From positions 1 through 58,022 of the forward strand of contig NZ_BAWW01000055.1 in the NCBI RefSeq assembly GCF_000875975.1: 58,022 bases of DNA. The letters run 5' to 3'. Every line of letters starts with the position of its first letter. The first letter of the stretch is position 1. Source of the DNA: Parachlamydia acanthamoebae (GTDB lineage Bacteria; Chlamydiota; Chlamydiia; Chlamydiales; Parachlamydiaceae). Below are positions 56,856 through 58,022 of this stretch, piece by piece. Under the pieces are notes generated by a model that worked only from the letters and a program-made list of their open reading frames with translations, did not search any database and was not told where the DNA came from. Position numbers and translations under genes: made by a program.

Positions 56856-57720
56856 TTACGATCTAAAATGGCTGAACTCATCTAACTCGATGTTAGATAT
56901 ATAATTCTGTTTATAGCTTGTGTAGTTTTCAAATTTCCCCACTTCCTTTCGAAACGTTACATTAACTGCCCCTGTCAAACCAAACCTGTTTTTAGCAACG
57001 ATAATCTCTCCAATTCCAGGCTTGTCTATAGGATCATAATATTCTCGTCTCAACAAAAATAAAATTTGATCTGAGGCTTCTTCTATGACTCCAGTATCGC
57101 AAAAATCAGTCATCATTGGCCTATGACCAGGTCTTTCTTCAACCTTTCTAGAAAGCTGGGAAGCAACTACGATAGAAACGTTGTGCTGATTAGCAAAAAG
57201 CTTTAGCTCGTTTATCATTTTAGAGCTCTCTTGATATACATCTCCCGTACGTATGCCGCCTAAAACCTGAAAATAATCAATAAAAATTACAGAAACTTCT
57301 TGTTTTACAGCAGATTCAAGCGATTCAATCAATTCGCTAATTGAACATCGATCATCGGAAATAAGAACATGCGACTCTTTTTGCATTATATTTATAGCTA
57401 AAACAACCCACTGAAATTCTTCTGCTTTTAATCCAGTTTTAGCCTGAGATTTATCATTCAACGGAAGAATACACTTCTCAAGTGGCACTTCAGAAGTATT
57501 GGAAATCATCTTTCTTGCGATTTCATTTTCACTTTCACAAAAAGAGAAATATGCAAATGGAACATCATTTTCTATTAAATGGGAAGCCATTGTTACCATC
57601 AGAGCTGTTTTTACCCATTGATGGCCTGGCTCCAATTGTCAGTAGAGAGTGCGCACGCAGCCCTTCATTTAGCATTTTATCCAGCTCTTGCAAGCCTGTG
57701 CTGTATACTTTTTCACTCAT
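56856..57720 (-). pseudogene. DnaB-type helicase C-terminal domain protein, frameshifted in Walker A
   Basis: The start at 57720 (MSEKVYSTGLQELDKMLNEG) has the site GAGGTG. The frame leads into LTIGARPSMGK, the DnaB Walker A, and is then broken at a run of five A (57608-57612); removing one A gives GKTALMVTMASHLIEN and the rest of the domain. SVIFIDYFQVLGG is Walker B, and SIVVASQLSRKVEERPGHRP and EASDQILFLLRREYYD are typical of DnaB and phage/plasmid helicases. About 288 residues in all, so the N-terminal DnaB domain is absent. The closest functional analogue may be pGP1-D of chlamydial plasmids, which is longer. Confidence 0.85.
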
Positions 57721-57930
57721 AATCACCTCATGAAAATAACAGCCAAATTCTACCTAAAAATGGCTTAAATCTACAGGTAAATTGGAAAAATGAGAGAGCT
57801 TAAGAAAAGCCACTACAGTATTTCTGTAGTACTGTATGACAAAACAAAAAACGCCTAAGAAAAACCCTTATTTTATGTAGCAAAAACCTCCCATACTTGC
57901 TCTCATTATAAAAATAACGACACCAGTAGG

Positions 57931-58022
57931 AGATATGATCAAAAGTTGTGTATGAGGTGAAAAAAAGAGAGCGCATCCTTAAAATGTTTTTTACGACAAA
58001 AACTAAATGGGAGTGCGCTCAT
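57931..58022 (+). mobile_element. 5' end of an IS256-type element cut by the window edge
   Basis: From the terminal repeat (AGATATGATC..TTGTGTATGA) the 92 bases match the reverse complement of the end at 7077-7171 with one difference. The window stops at the first two bases of the transposase start codon. This copy may be intact outside the window. The 210 bp before it (57721-57930) hold nothing I recognise. Confidence 0.9.

Overview
The window looks like the chromosome of an amoeba-associated (environmental) chlamydia, most likely a Parachlamydiaceae-type organism. The best evidence is gene order: ftsH, tilS, a small GYF_2-domain gene and divergent lptF-lptG sit together much as in Chlamydia (CT838-CT841), and a small CxxC protein gene precedes transaldolase as around CT312/CT313. 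FtsH is extra long, as in chlamydiae. Base composition is AT-rich. A complete F1Fo-ATP synthase operon and a MurF-alanine racemase fusion argue against Chlamydiaceae proper and for an environmental relative. The genus cannot be fixed from the sequence alone.

Layout. (1) 1-4020: the 3' end of an Rhs gene with a C-terminal toxin tip and its immunity gene, then a decayed tandem array of orphan toxin/immunity cassettes. (2) 4093-7170: a nest of mobile-element debris. It holds one IS256-type element with an 8-bp target duplication, a group II intron remnant, and a second IS256-type element whose 5' end reappears at 57931 and, as a bare terminal repeat, at 1676. (3) 7401-9147: an alpha/beta hydrolase and a GNAT acetyltransferase. 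(4) 9149-15809: atpZ-I-B-E-F-H-A-G-D-C on the minus strand. (5) 16128-31141: conserved core genes, including two small envelope genes, a zinc-ribbon gene with tal, ftsH, tilS, lptFG and murF-alr. (6) 31214-31704: tRNA-Leu(CAA) and an ASCH gene. (7) 31789-34496: an RloA/RloB (AbiL-like) defence pair with a frameshifted RloB, and a broken unknown gene. (8) 34987-48291: accessory metabolism, secreted and outer-membrane proteins, and a 798-residue candidate effector. (9) 48408-49915: a frameshifted TnpB-related gene. (10) 50029-55302: a redox/detoxification cluster (nitronate monooxygenase, SDRs, pirin, bicupin). (11) 55230-58022: a plasmid-like tail with a DUF4143 ATPase, three 20-bp palindromes at an exact 22-bp period, a frameshifted DnaB-type helicase gene, and the start of another IS copy.

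Functional themes are energy coupling (F-type ATPase), LPS export (LptF/G), peptidoglycan precursor supply (MurF-Alr), proteolysis (FtsH) and tRNA-Ile maturation (TilS) in the core. Inter-bacterial or host-directed warfare (Rhs tips, 798-aa protein), anti-phage defence (RloAB) and stress chemistry (cupins, NMO, SDRs) make up the accessory parts.

Disrupted reading frames are common in the accessory parts (both IS transposases, RloB, the 33744 gene, the TnpB-related gene, the DnaB-like gene, and remnants at 40224 and 54808). Core genes are intact over more than 20 kb. This pattern suggests real decay rather than uniformly poor sequence, although single-base homopolymer shifts could still be errors.

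The most intriguing signals are the 22-bp-period palindrome array beside a DnaB-like gene, the three copies of one IS end (two of them inverted around a 50.8-kb core segment), the layered Rhs cassette graveyard, and the 798-aa protein that appears to join a Cys-His-Asp fold to a Rossmann fold.
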